Assembly: GCA_039707655.1 (NCBI GenBank)
Contig: CM077667.1
Location: 64,571,628-64,635,627, forward strand
DNA: 64,000 nt
Reading direction: 5' to 3'
Origin: Elymus sibiricus
Taxonomy: Eukaryota > Streptophyta > Magnoliopsida > Poales > Poaceae
In this document: piece by piece, positions 9,941 to 21,768 of the stretch
Layout of the letters: every line of letters starts with the position of its first letter
Numbering within the stretch: position 1 is the stretch's first letter
The notes under the pieces: model-generated
What the model saw: only the letters and a program-made list of their open reading frames with translations
Told to the model about the DNA's origin: nothing
Databases searched by the model: none
Position numbers and translations under genes: made by a program

Positions 9941-10969
9941 TACCCGCAATCTGCTCTTGTTTGGAGGTGGGCCCTATATCAGCATTTTGCTGCCCTATAC
10001 AGTGTTTCGTTTCCCTCGACCAATTCCTTTTTTCTCTATTTTCCTTGATTAATCATCATGTATTTGGTTATGGATATGCGTGGGCATCTACAATTAAGAA
10101 GCAGTCTTGATTCATGGTTGTGGAATTGTTCTCATTAGTTTGGGCTTTGCATTCCCTGTCAATGAGTACATCCGGTGTCAACCATTTGCTCTGCTCCGGT
10201 AACACATGTTGGTCACTCCACGATCTAATAGTTCACTATTTTGAGGAGCCAATTAAACCTCTGTGTCCAGTTGTAGTTGTAAAATAGTAGTGGATGGTTC
10301 AGTTGTATGAGCATATCACATTGACCTCTCCCTAGAAGAAAGCAAATCTTTTTGACTGACAGGTGTAACTTGTCGTTTTCTTACAAAATTTTAAAAATGG
10401 CACACATCCAATAAGCTAATGTAGGGATGTTAATATTTTAATAAATAGTTGTACAAATAGAACCAAAGTTCAGTTACAACTAGGCTTTTATTTACTATAT
10501 TGCTTTGCTTTTGTTTAATTGGGCTCTTTTGTTATTGAATATAAAAGATTTAAGTTTGCACTTCTCCTTTCCTTCCATCAAAATAATCTGTCATATGCAT
10601 ATTTCTCTCGCAGCCTTCCCTTGCAGATAATGGCTCTCTTCTGGCGGAACCATAGGATAGTATTCTATTCCTCGATGAAATATTGCCTATTGAAAGAGTT
10701 GTCTTTCGGGTAGGTTGTAGCTTTTGGTTATTTATATATGTTGATTATAAAAAATTTCTGGTGTTTGCAAATAATTGATTTGTTACATATTTTCCAAGAC
10801 CCTAATTATGTAGATTATCAACTTTTTTTATTAGCGTGGAACATGTGTGTCTTTGTCTACACAAACATAACTTTATTTTCACAAGTCCATGCATTACAAA
10901 AGTTTCTAGCGTCAGGTGAAAAAATAGACAGGCGCAGCAACGCGCTCCATCAACGATCTAGTTTTCTTT
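9941..10969. other. Intergenic DNA, nothing recognised
   Basis: AT-rich sequence directly outside the CACTA terminus. Short open frames on the plus strand (for example 10519-10713, 10738-10971) have no domain and no codon-use bias that I can see. It contains many T-rich tracts as in introns or decayed repeats. Confidence 0.4.
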
Positions 10970-11256
10970 AGAAAAGGAGGATGGCCCCTGGGCTCTGCAT
11001 GTGGTAGATGCATGCAGCCACTTTATTAATTATTCACAAAGACCTTGCAAAATAATACATCAATATGTCTGAAGCCTCCATCTTGACAACATCTGCGACT
11101 ACTCCTATCCATTGAAGGGGTGCCGAATGTCCGAACCAAATACCAAACAGACATCACACCAAAGCCTAACATCTAAATCTGAATGCCCCGACCAAGCCAC
11201 ATACCAGGTCTGGGACCCAAACCGGTCTGACGCGCTCTCATCGTCGCCGCCCACCA
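10970..11256 (-). mobile_element. LINE-like 3' end fragment
   Basis: On the minus strand the segment ends with AATAATTAATAAAGTGG, then 'gcatgcat', then 'catcctccttttct', and an A-rich tail. This matches my memory of the 3' ends of dispersed Triticeae non-LTR elements. Similar short words flank both sides ('atctagttttct' at about 10956 and 'atctcgttttct' at about 11258), possibly a degenerate target duplication. No coding part is present, as expected of a 5'-truncated copy. Confidence 0.45.
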
Positions 11257-11845
11257 ATCTCGTTTTCTATTTATTTGTCACAATGTTCGTATTTAGTTGT
11301 GTGCATCTTGGTTATGCAGAATCTGGATGTTACTCATCCTGTTTTGTATTTGTTTGATGCTACATTTTGAGTTAATAAAAGAATCATTTATTAATAAACA
11401 TGTTCTACGTGAACTTTGCTGCGCAGAGCAGCACATGCCTGTTGTAATATGCCAAGCTTATCATGTTCGTAGAGGAGCTTCATCGTCGCGTTTTGGGCTG
11501 CCTAAAATTATATAGCAGCATTCTTTTACTAGTGCTGGTCATTTAGTTCCATATAGAAAGAGGAGACTGCACTGCAATTAATACTGAAACAAATTAACAC
11601 GCGTTCAATCATGTTTGTCTAAAACATAGAGGAAATTAGTACGGTGACATCATCCAAACAACAAGACAATAAAGTAGCACAGCTGAAACAAATAAGTAGT
11701 ACATGATACAATCTAAAATGGCCACAACCCAGCCAATGACTAGCTCCAAAGTCTAGGATAAAACATTCCAGCATATACTAACTATGAAACCTAGAACTAT
11801 GCCACGCGCATGGGAACTTTTTTTAGGATAATTTCTGACAACTTC
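11257..11845. other. Intergenic DNA / 3' flank of the protease gene
   Basis: No ORF with recognisable content. The segment immediately left of 11846 (minus-strand downstream) would hold the 3' UTR of the serine protease gene. No clear polyadenylation signal could be singled out. Confidence 0.4.
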
Positions 11846-13199
11846 TCATGGTTCTTCTTCCTCCCCAAGTTTCCATCCAGTGTTCAAGTCCTGCATACAA
11901 AGAGTGTATTAGACCTGGAAGGCAAAAAAAAGAGGTGTCATATTTATGTATATAAAAGATGACAAATTATTTTCTCTGTGTGGGCACGCCGCAGGTGCTT
12001 GTCAAAAGTAATCGTTATCCGTGCACTATTTAGATTTCAGGTTAAGTTAAAGCATACATTTGCAAACTTGCACATTTTTGTTGTTTTGAGATAGCTTACC
12101 ACATGTATCATATGGTAAAGTTGTGCCTTTTTATTTATCCTTCCATATACAGCGCTCGTATTGAATACAGGACAATTTGGTCTTAAACTAGTACCAATTG
12201 ACATACAACGGTCTTTGTTTTAGAAAGGGTACCATACTTTACCTCGTCGTACTATCGGTTCAGTGCGGCAAGCTGAACCAACCCAGCAGTTGGCAATACG
12301 GCCTAACAAATGTGTATGAAATGGAAATGTTATAAATCAGTCAAAACAAAAATCATACTTATTAGATAGCATAAAACACGCTGCAATAAAGTTCAATGAT
12401 TTTACCAGGCCTTCGCCTCCACCAAGCCACTCTAGTAAGAACTCCCTCACAAGTCTGACAGGAACAGCGTATACAGATGCATGTGAAGCTCCGGCAAGCA
12501 CCCCAACTACCATGTTTATCCGTGGCAAAATAAGAGGTGAGCCTGATGCGCCTTGCTTATATGTACAACTGCAGGTAAGGGACACTCCATCTGGTTCATT
12601 GCTGCAATAAATAAATATTCTAATGATTAGCACGAGTTGCTAAACGTAGAGACAAAAGGAATTTTCACACTACATTATACTACCAGTACCATGTACTAGT
12701 AAGTACAGTAAGAGATACTACTAGTAAGTATTAATTGGAAGAGACAAAGAGTGCATTACGTTATTTGACCAGAAAATGTCCCTGGCTCTAGGATAACAGC
12801 AGAAGAACCATTCAACGTGGTATAAGCAAGTGCGACAACATTCCATCCAGAAACATATGGTTGGTCGAAGAACCTCAGAGCAGTCACTGGATCATACACA
12901 TCTTGAGCCCGCAGCCAAGTAAGATCGCGATCCGCATCAGTACGAATTACTCTTGCACGGTATGAGTATGGGATCTGTCCGTCGGAGTTGAAGAAATAAA
13001 CATTCATGGTTCCACCCACAGGAACCATTCTGACGACATGTTCACATGACACTATGTCACAGACGGTTCTAATGTTGTGGACAATAAAGCCATTGCCACG
13101 AAAAACATTATCTGCAGCAGTATGCAGACGCACCACGGAGAGCTGATGGTCTCTAAACACCCGCTCGCACCAGAAACCTTCATCCATGACATCCGACAT
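11846..13199 (-). CDS. Trypsin-like (Do/HtrA-type fold) serine protease, three coding exons
   Basis: Splicing 13199-12760, 12601-12406 and 11890-11846 gives a 226-residue protein with consistent phases. The donors are AC|GTAATG and CTG|GTAAAA. The acceptors are TTGCAG|C and ATGCAG|GAC. A chymotrypsin-fold triad fits the translation: His54 in SCEHVV, Asp92 in DRDLTWLRA, Ser166 in QGASGSP. The start is ATG 13199 (MSDVMDEGFW), just after an AG acceptor at 13214, so the 5' UTR is split. There is no obvious signal peptide and no PDZ domain. It is shorter than DegP/Deg proteases and resembles short plant trypsin-like proteins. A small extra copy of its first coding exon is at 17322-17403. It may be a functional gene or a young pseudogene. 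Nothing in the reading frame is broken. Confidence 0.7.
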
Positions 13200-13213
13200 G
13201 TTCAAGTGTCAAC

Positions 13214-13760
13214 CTGTAGAAAAAAATACATTTCGGTGAACAGTCCATACATATGTAGCTTGCCGATGGCACGAGACGTGCACTACTAGTACTCGAGCGA
13301 CTCTCTATCTAGGATGTGCCACCTTGCGCTCGCTACCTAGGTAGATGGTGGTGTACTGGCAAGTACGAAAGCCGGCGACTTGCAAGAGCACAAAAGCCGG
13401 TGACTTGGCAAGGGCACTACTCCAGCGACTCTATGTAGGCTGCAGCATCTTGCGCTTGTTAGCTAACTAGGTGGTGGTGTCCTGACATGGCAAGAGCAAG
13501 AAAGCGGGCGACTTGGCAGGAGCACGTACGCTGCTGCGCATATTGCGCTGGATCCGGGCGTGTGGGCTAGATCTGCAGTGCAGGCATCCGGGAAAGGGGT
13601 TGGGGGGCGAGCAAGCCTCACCGGCCGTCCCCTCTCAGTGAGCGGTGCCATGGTCATCCATGGTTTGAACTGCCGGCGAGGTCCTGATCGATCGATTTGC
13701 TACTTCCTGGCTACTGAGTACTGACTAGGCATAGACATCCAGGGGCGGGGACATACGTAC
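13214..13760 (-). other. Probable 5' UTR intron of the protease gene
   Basis: On the minus strand a strong donor TGTGCAG|GTACGTATG occurs at 13761/13760. A polypyrimidine-AG acceptor (TTTTTTTCTACAG|GTTGACAC) occurs at 13214/13213, 14 bases before the ATG. The interval contains local imperfect repeats ('gcgacttggcaagagca'-like phrases at 13373-13520). No coding sequence is seen. Confidence 0.55.
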
Positions 13761-14130
13761 CTGCACACAATCCACGGACGGCCGGAGGCGCGCGAGGTGT
13801 CGGCGGCCGGACGGCGGGAATGCCTTGGCGCAGAGCCGGCTGTGGCGAGATGTGGGGGACGGAGCTGCTAGCACTACCGAGACACAGAGGAAGGGTGCAT
13901 TATTGGGAGACGGGTGGATGGGCAGTGTGGAGATATGGGGAGGCTCCTGGCCGGCGAGATTCCCTCTGCGGTGTGGTGTGGTACCGGGGCAAGGACGAAG
14001 GAGCAGGTGGAGCGAAGCCGCATAAGGAAGCGCGGGGTACTGCACCGGCTAAAGCCCTCTCCATCCTTTGCCGCTTCGGGAAGACGGGTTCTGACCAGTG
14101 GCCCCCCCTCCTTTGACCACCGGAATCAAT
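13761..14130 (-). promoter_or_regulatory. GC-rich 5' exon and promoter zone of the protease gene
   Basis: The region immediately upstream of the UTR donor is GC-rich with many CpG, in contrast to AT-rich flanks. This is a common promoter signature of grass genes. No TATA box could be identified with confidence and the transcription start is not defined. The open frames here overlap on both strands and look like composition artefacts. Confidence 0.4.
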
Positions 14131-15499
14131 CACAAGCAATGGCTTGGAGCTCGGACGCTGGGCTGTGTCCTGTGTGCGTTGATTCAGATTTTCACACAAT
14201 TTCAGTTTAGTGAGAGGCGTCACTTTTCACTTCTATTAAAATTACATTTTGGGTTAACCCAGAAAAAGAATTAAGTTAGAAAATTTCACAAAAATCGATT
14301 TCATCTATATATATACCCCCGATGATAAAGAACGGTGCGTTTATCAGATTTTTTGGTTCATTTACCTACCCTAAGCTTCTCATAAAGTTGAAGTAAACTA
14401 CACATCATGTCACCTGTAAATGAAAAAAAAAATCTCTGTTAACTGTTTTTATGAATTTTTGTTCGCCTGAAATTGTCTGTAAAGTAGAGTAAATTACCCA
14501 TCCGCCACCCGTAAGTGAAAAAACTCTTCGATTTTTCGTAAGTGAAAAAACTCTTCGATTTTTCGTTTGTCATTGAAACAGCCTCTAAAGTTGACATAAA
14601 TTATTCACCCCGCCACCCGTAAAAAAAGAGTGTTCCTCTGAATTATTCATACGTCCTATCCTATGGCCCTTCAGTTTTTCATCCATGATGGGACTAACCT
14701 TTTTCTTTTCATTTTCATATATGCATCGAGGATGTACTAAAACAATACACGCATCAAGGATCAAGTCCAATATTGATCCATTATGAGCATGTTAGAAACT
14801 AAGAATGCATGTGTCTTGCGTCCGCTTGCGCGCCAGATGGCGCACAAATATTCAAATATGTATATAAATGGAGTGTGAATATATTGAACTTGATTTGAAG
14901 ATGACAATTTTATTATCCTATTGCAACATACGGGCCATTTTGCTACTAAACTAATAAAACACATTCAATATCTCTACTGCTAAAGGGGAGGTCCGCAGTC
15001 GTTCCGTTCGTTTCGTTACATACAATTTCCCTCTCCCCCATCGATTTTTATCCCCCCATCGGTTTTCTCTCGTCCTCTCCTGCAAAAGAAACTTTTCGCT
15101 GTGAACATCCCATCTTTCCTCTCCTCGATACCCCGCACGTGCTAGGGTTCCTTGCGACGATGTTGCATGCTGCCGCACGAGATCTCATCAACCATCTTGG
15201 CCTGCTGCCGCTACTCCCTTCGTTTCCCTCATCGCCGACAATGATTCTCGATCCTGGTGCACTGACCTGTACTTTCTTCCGTCGACTCAATCCACTTGTC
15301 GAGCTCGACTGCCTCCCTTAGAAGAAAGGTGACCACAAGATCCCCTCGCCGTGCAGGACCTCGCCTCTGATGACCTCCACAGGTAACTTCTACGACGTAC
15401 AAAGCCCTTGGTCTGCTCCTTCTCCACTCTTCCTCCCCTTCCGCCTCCTCCCCCTCCCTGTCCGCCCGAGTTCCCTCCATGCATGGCTTGACGGTGCAA
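14131..15499. other. Intergenic DNA with a short tandem repeat
   Basis: Mostly AT-rich with no gene. A perfect 27-bp direct duplication (gtaagtgaaaaaactcttcg...) occupies 14511-14537 and 14538-14564. The degenerate phrase 'cgccacccgtaa' recurs at about 14503 and 14613. A GC-richer stretch at 15030-15480 contains short open frames without domains. A related phrase 'tttagtgag(a/t)ggcgt' occurs both at about 14208 and 16468, possibly the ends of a decayed element. Confidence 0.4.
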
Positions 15500-15735
15500 T
15501 GAACTAGGGGTGGCCCCATGACCCGGAAGCCTGATGGTAGGCCGGACTAAGAGCCCAGGAGGCAGCCCAAGGGTCCGGCTCGAGGCGAGTAGATCATATT
15601 GTTATGCAAGCCAAGGCCTCGGCGGTTTGAGGTTTGTCAGGCACGATGTTGACCCTAGCTCTCGTCCCTTATATAAGGAGATACTACGGGTAGCCATTCC
15701 GATCTACTTGATCATCCATACCATTTATGTGTGAA
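15500..15735 (+). mobile_element. Possible solo-LTR fragment with TATA box
   Basis: The stretch is GC-richer than its flanks and ends in a TATA-box context (CCCTTATATAAGGAG at about 15667-15681) followed by a plausible transcription start zone. This is the look of the U3/R part of a gypsy LTR. The terminal TG/CA dinucleotides and target duplication were not found, so it is tentative. Sequence 15736-16539 beyond it is AT-rich and unassigned. Confidence 0.3.
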
Positions 15736-16539
15736 TTGCCATTTGAATTCCTTCCGGATTTTTGAATGAGAGAAAAAAACTTAATGCCATTCAATGATTT
15801 TCATGAGACAAGATAATAGGATTTTTTCAAAATATATGAAATAGAGTGGAAAGTGATGAGGACCACTTTCAAAATTTATTTGAAACACTTTTGGAGAGTT
15901 TTCCGTTTTGAGTTTAAAATTCATTTCAATTTATTCAAATTAAATAAAGAGAGAAGGAAAAAACGACTCCTTCAAATATCAGAAATAAAATATGGAAGAT
16001 GAATTATGAAACCAATAGAGTTATATTTGAAAAATATTTGAAATCATTTGCACAACCATTTCTTGAAATTATTGAATATTGCATTTATTGGGTTTTATTC
16101 AAAATATTTTTCCTCTGAAAAATATTAATTATGAGTGGGGGTAAAATGACTCCCTCCAAAGGAAAAATAGTGGGGAATTCTTTTTGAAGTCATTTAGTAT
16201 TTTCAAAAAAAGTCATTTTGAATTGATTTTAAGCATTAGATTACTTCTGCTATTTTTGCAAATATTCATATAATCTATTTAGGCAAGGAAAAAAGTTCAC
16301 AGGACTATACTTAAGTCCAGGTATTTCTCTAAGGTTTTCTGGAAATTTTTTAGATTTTAATTTCTATTTGTTTTTACTCCTAAATCTTCTCTATTTAAAA
16401 AAAAGATTTCCTAGACCAGAACATTGCCCGGCCCAGGCGCACACGGACGGGCCACTAGCCATTTCGTTTAGTGAGTGGCGTAATTTTTCACCCAGTTTCA
16501 TTTTTCAAAAAAGTATATCTTCTACGAATATTCAATTCT

Positions 16540-16915
16540 GAGCCCAGGCTCATGCGCACCCGATGAACAGTAAAATCACAACAAATACTAGAAAATTTTA
16601 AAAAAATCAATTTGTTTTGTGTGGAAGATATTTTAGTGCGTGAGGTCCGTGCCAAATTTCAATGCATTTGGACATGTGAGTGACTCTCAGCAAAAAAAAA
16701 GGGGGTCCAAACAGTGCACAAACAGTAAACTTTTTCACAAACCTCAAATTTGTCTTTTTTTTGCTGAGAGCTACTCAGACATTTAAATGCTTTGAAATTT
16801 GATATGAACATCACACACCAAGTCATATTTCTCCACAAAATGGATTTTTTTGAATTTATTTACTATTTTTAACATTTTTTTTGTTCACTCCCGGGCTCAT
16901 CTGAGCCTCGGAGCC
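16540..16915. mobile_element. Foldback MITE (long terminal inverted repeats)
   Basis: The ends are imperfect inverted repeats: GAGCCCAGGCTCATG on the left against the complement of CTGAGCCTCGGAGCC on the right. Inner arms pair 'gactctcagcaaaaaaaa' (about 16682-16699) with 'ttttttttgctgagag' (about 16754-16769), and 'aatttcaatgcattt' with 'aaatgctttgaaatt'. The centre is near 16727. Length and structure fit a non-autonomous DNA element, possibly Mutator-like. I could not define a clean target-site duplication. Confidence 0.65.
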
Positions 16916-17321
16916 AAAACGCCTCTCTCTATATTCTACTTCTACTTTCTTACTAAATTAAAATTTTCCCTCAAAATAAACCTCTATAACTTATTGTAAG
17001 ACACTTTTATATCCATTAAGGAGTAGCATCAAAGTAAACTAGTAGAGGTGACCAGCACTCGATACCGATACCGATACCGGCACTTCTAGCTCAAATTATA
17101 ATAGAAGCAAAACTCCCATTCTCTTCTTTTTTACCGCAGACCATAGAACAATTTTTGTATGGTATTTTCTCATTAATAAGTAAAAATAAAGTATAATATT
17201 TACAACAAAGTCTACCACTAACAAAGATAAACAATTGTTCAACCAATTCATGCACCTCGGATCACGAGGTCATCTATTAAGTTTGATTCTTAACGTGCTA
17301 CCATCACAGATGATCACTAAT

Positions 17322-17403
17322 CCACGGAGAGCTGATGATCTCTAAACACCTGCTCCCAACAGGAAGCTTCATTGACGACATTCGACATGCTTAGGTGTCA
17401 ACT
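17322..17403 (-). pseudogene. Duplicated fragment of the serine protease first coding exon
   Basis: This 82-bp segment matches 13135-13216 with scattered substitutions. On the minus strand it still begins with ATG after a 'ttgacac' leader and reads MSNVVNEASCWEQVFRDHQLS, against MSDVMDEGFWCERVFRDHQLS in the gene. Homology stops after 'ctctccgtgg'. It lies about 4.2 kb upstream of the gene and carries neither the catalytic residues nor the other exons, so it is a relic of a partial duplication. Confidence 0.8.
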
Positions 17404-17484
17404 TGTCTAAGCTAGGAGGAGTTGATACATCCATTTTGCATCATATTTTCCTACTGTTATTTATAATGTTTTTACCTAGAAGAG

Positions 17485-18897
17485 TGATACGTCTCCATCG
17501 TATCTACTTTTCCTAACACTTTTGCTTTTGTTTTGGACTCTAATTTGCATGATTTGAATGAAACTAACCCGGACTGACGCTGTTTTCAGCAGAACTACCA
17601 TGGTGTTGTTTTTGTGAAGAAATAAAAGTTCTCGGAATCGAACGAAACTGTTTGGAGATTTATTTTACAATAAATAAAAAATACTGGAGCCAAAAACCAC
17701 CGGAGGAGGGGGCCTGGCTGGGCACGATACACCAGGGCGCGCCAGCCCCCCCAGGCACGCCCTGGTGGGTTGTGCCCACCTCGTGGCCCCGCTGACCCTA
17801 ATTCCGGCACTATAAATTCCTATTTCCGGAGAAAAAAATCAAGGAGAAAGTTTTGTCACGTTTCACGAGACGGAGCCGCCGCCACCTCCTGTTCTTCATC
17901 GGGAGGCCAGATCTGGAGTCCGTTTGGGGCTCCGGAGAGGGGAATCTTCGGTCTTCCTCATCATCAACCCTCCTTCATCGCCAATTCCCTGATGCTCCCC
18001 ACTGGGAGTGAGTAATTCCTTCGTAGGCTTGCTGGTCGGTGAGGAGTTGGATGAGATTCATCATGTAATCGAGTTAGTTTTGTTAGGGCTTGATCCCTAG
18101 TATCCACTATGTTCTAAGATTGATGTTGCTATGACTTTGCCATGCTTAATGCTTGTCACTAGGGCCCGAGTGCCATGATTTCAGGTCTGAACCGTTTATG
18201 TTATCATCATTATATCTATGTTCTTGATCCGATCTTGCCTAGTCATATGCACCTATTACGTGTTATGATCCGTAAACCCCGGGGTGACAGAAATCGGGAT
18301 ACTTTCCGGTGATGACCTTAGTTCGAGGAGTTCATGTATTCACTATGTGTTAATGCTTTGTTCCGGTTCTCTATTAAAAGGAGGCCTTAATATCCCTTAG
18401 TTTCCTTATGGACCCCGCTGCCACGGGAGGGTAGGACAAAAGATGTCATGCAAGTTCTTTTCCATAAGCACGTATGACTATTTACGGAATACATGCCTAC
18501 ATTACATTTATGAACTGGAGCTAGTTCTGTGTCGCCCTAGGTTATGACTGTTATATGATGAATATCATCCAACGAATACACCGATCTAGTTCCTACGAGT
18601 TTTCCACTTATTGTTTTTGCTAAGTTACTACTGCTACTTTTACTGTTGCACTTGCCACAAAACTATTACTGCTGCTGTTACCGCTACTGTTAGTGTTACC
18701 ACTGCTATCAAACTATCATATTAGTGTGCTACTGATCACTCTGCTGCAAATATTTATCTCCAGGTGTGGTTGAATTGACAACTCAACTGCTAATACTCCC
18801 AAATATTCTTTGGCTCCCCTTGTGTCGAATCTATAAATTTGGGTTGAATACTCTACCATCGAAAACTGTTGCGATCCCCTATACTTGTGGGTTATCA
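17485..18897 (+). repeat. 5' LTR of element A (TATA box near 17810)
   Basis: It begins TGATACGTCTCCATCG and ends GGGTTATCA, so the tips are TGATA...TATCA. A TATA box (CACTATAAATT, 17808-17818) lies in a GC-rich context about 325 bp in and should drive genomic RNA. An imprecise trinucleotide stretch rich in 'actgctgc/actgtt' occurs at 18630-18715. The 3' copy starts at 54590 and is collinear until 55380. Confidence 0.9.
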
Positions 18898-18908
18898 AGA
18901 CCTTTTTC

Positions 18909-18926
18909 TGGCGCCGTTGCCGGGGA
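18909..18926 (+). promoter_or_regulatory. Primer-binding site of element A (tRNA-Asp type)
   Basis: TGGCGCCGTTGCCGGGGA lies 11 bases after the 5' LTR. It is complementary to the 3' end I know for plant tRNA-Asp including CCA, the site where minus-strand DNA synthesis starts. Confidence 0.8.
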
Positions 18927-18975
18927 GCATAGCTATATTTGCTGAGTCACTTGGGATTTATATCAACTTATCACT

Positions 18976-21768
18976 ATGAAGAATCTGAAGGATACAAGAA
19001 CCAAGATCGTGCCCTCTAAGACGAGGGGAGGTAGGGATTTGCCATCACACTCTGCACTTGATTCACCTTCTGTTATGAGTAAACTTGCAACACCACCACA
19101 TGTATTAATCCTGATACGCCGCAAGTTATTGATGATGCTACTTCTGCTACGAGAATGATGCTTATGATGATGCTAGTACCTTGCTTGATGATACTGTGCC
19201 ACTTGGTGAATTTCTTGATGAACAAATTGCTAGAGCTAAAGAGAATGAAATTATTGAAACTGATGAAACTACTGAAACTGATGAAGCCTTTGAAACTGAT
19301 AATTATGAAACACCTATTAGTCCTAGCTCTCCTAGATTTGAAATGCCAAAGATACCCGAGGGTTATGTTATGGATGGAGAAGTAGCTAGAGGCATTCTTG
19401 CTTGTAAGGATAGAAATGATCTTAAGAAACAACTATGCAAGTATAAAGAAAAGACTTTGAATGCTAGAATGAAATGTGATCCTAAGTTTGCTACTTCACC
19501 TATATTTGTTACCGATAAGGATTATGAATTCTCTGTCGACCCAGAGTTAATTACTTTGGTTGAATGTGATCCTTTCCATGGCTATGAAACTGAAACTGTA
19601 GTGGCACATCTTACTAACTTGAATGATATAGCCACCCTTTTTGCTCATGATGAGAAGATTCGCTACTACTATATTCTCAAATTATTTCCGTTCTCAATAA
19701 AGGGTGATGCTAAGATATGGTACAATACTCTTGCTCCTGGTTGTGTGCGTAGTCCCCAGGATATGATTTACTACTTCTTTGAAAAATATTTTCCTGCTCA
19801 TAAGAAACAAGCTGCTTTACAGGAAATATTTAACTTTGTGCAAATTGAAGAAGAGAGTCTCTCACAAGCTTGGGGGAGGCTTCTCCAATTGCTTAATGTT
19901 TTGCCTGATCATCCTCTTAAGAAATATGAAATACTTGATATCTTCTATAATGGACTAACTGATGCTTCTAGGGACTTCCTAGATAGTTGTGTTGGTTGTG
20001 TTTTCAAGGAACGAACTATTGAACAAGCTGAGGAACTATTGAATAATATATTGAAGAATTATGATGATTGGACTCTCCCTGAACCACCGCTTGAACCCAC
20101 TCCGAAGAAGAGGGGTATCTTATTTCTCAGTCCTGAAGATATGCAAGAGGCAAAGAAATGTATGAAGGAAAAAGGTATTAAAGCTGAGGATGTTAAGAAT
20201 TTACCACCTATTGAAGAAATACATGGTCTTGACACACCACCACCTCCACAGGTGGTAGTGGTAAATTCTTTATTAAAGTTTGATGAAGGTGACATTCCTT
20301 ACAATAAACATCCTAGTCAATGCTTATATGAGTTTGACAACTACATTAGGAAACAAGATCACTTCAATGCAAATGTTCTGAAACAATTGAAATATAATTC
20401 TGATATGATTGCTCGCTTGAGTGACTTGTTATTTAGAATCAGTAATGATGCTAGAGGTGTAGGAAAACATGCCTCTATGGTTCAAACCCAGTTAGAACAA
20501 GTTGCTAAATCTCAAAGAGAATTGCTTAATGAAATGAATAATAATATGAATGATCATGCTATTAGAGTAGCGACTAGAGGAGGTAGAATTACCCAAGAAC
20601 CTCTTTATCCTGAAGGTCATCCTAAAAGAATTGAACAAGAATCTCAAGGAATTAAAGCTGATGCACCTAGTCCTTCTAAGAAGAAAAAGAAAAAGAAAAA
20701 TGATAGGACTTTGCATGCCTCTAGTGAACCTGAGATAGAAAACCCCCCCGATGATAGTAATGATGTCTCTATTTCTGATGTTGAAACTCAATCTGGTAAT
20801 GAACATCCACGTAGTGAGATAATGATAATGATAGTGGTGTTAATGAGGATAACCAAACAAGTAATGATAAAGAACCAGATAAAGATGTAGAAATAGAACC
20901 TGCTGTTGATCTTGATAACCCACAACCTAAAAATAAACGATATGATAAAAAAGACTTTGTGGCTAGAAAACATGGTAAAGAAAGAGAGCCACGGGTTCAG
21001 AAACCCATGCCTTTTCCACCTAAACCATCTAAGAAAAAGGATGATGAAGAATTTGAACACTTTGCTGAAATGATTAGGCCAGTCTTTTTGCGTACCCGCT
21101 TAACTGATATCTTAAAGATGCCCCCTTATGCTAAATACATGAAAGACATCATCACTAATAAAAGAAAGATACCTGAAGTTGAAATCTCCACCATGCTTAC
21201 TAATTATTCTTTTAAGGATGGAGTACATAAGAAACTTGGAGATCCTGGAATACCAACTATACCTTGCCCCATTAAAAGAAATTATGTCAAAACTGCTTTG
21301 TGTGATTTGGGAGCTGGTGTTAGTGTTATGCCTTTCTCTTTATATAAAAGACTTGATTTGAATAAACTCACACCTACTGAAATATCATTGCAAATGGCCG
21401 ACAAATCAATTGTCATACCTATCGGTATTTGTGAGGATGTGCCCGTTGTTGTTGCAAATGTTACTATCTTAACAGACTTTGTTATTCTTGAGATGCCCGA
21501 GGACGACAACATGTCGATTATCCTTGGTAGACCCTTTTTGAATACTGCAGGGGCTGTTATTGATTGCAATAAAAGCAAAGTCACTTTTCATATCAATGGT
21601 AATGAGCATACGGTGCACTTTCCGAAGAAACAATTCCAAGTGAATGGTGTAAATGTTATTGAAAATTCTCCGACACTCACTATTGGAAGTTTTTGTCTAC
21701 CTCTACCTACTGCCAAAAAGAAATATGATATAATTATGGTTGGGGATATGCATATCCCATTGAGGTAA
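18976..21768 (+). pseudogene. Element A gag-protease polyprotein, frameshifted
   Basis: The frame opened by ATG 18976 (MKNLKDTRTKIV) is lost near 19100 and again adjusted near 19155. The main gag block then runs open to 20890. It contains an acidic N-terminus, the capsid-like LKLFPFSIKGDAKIWYNTL and FEKYFPAHKKQAAL, and a Lys-rich tail near 20690. A further shift near 20815 moves to the frame that holds 20959-21768. That part is a retroviral-type aspartic protease with ALCDLGAGVSVMP (active-site DLGA) and the second motif IILGRPFLNTAGAVID. Gag forms the particle and protease cleaves it. After the stop at 21768 there is no RT. Frameshift positions are estimates from reading the frames. Confidence 0.8.

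Noticed and set aside
13725..14223. Several 100-residue frames on both strands upstream of the protease ATG
   Set aside because: GC-rich promoter/5' UTR zone; the frames overlap on both strands and none has a domain or a splice link.
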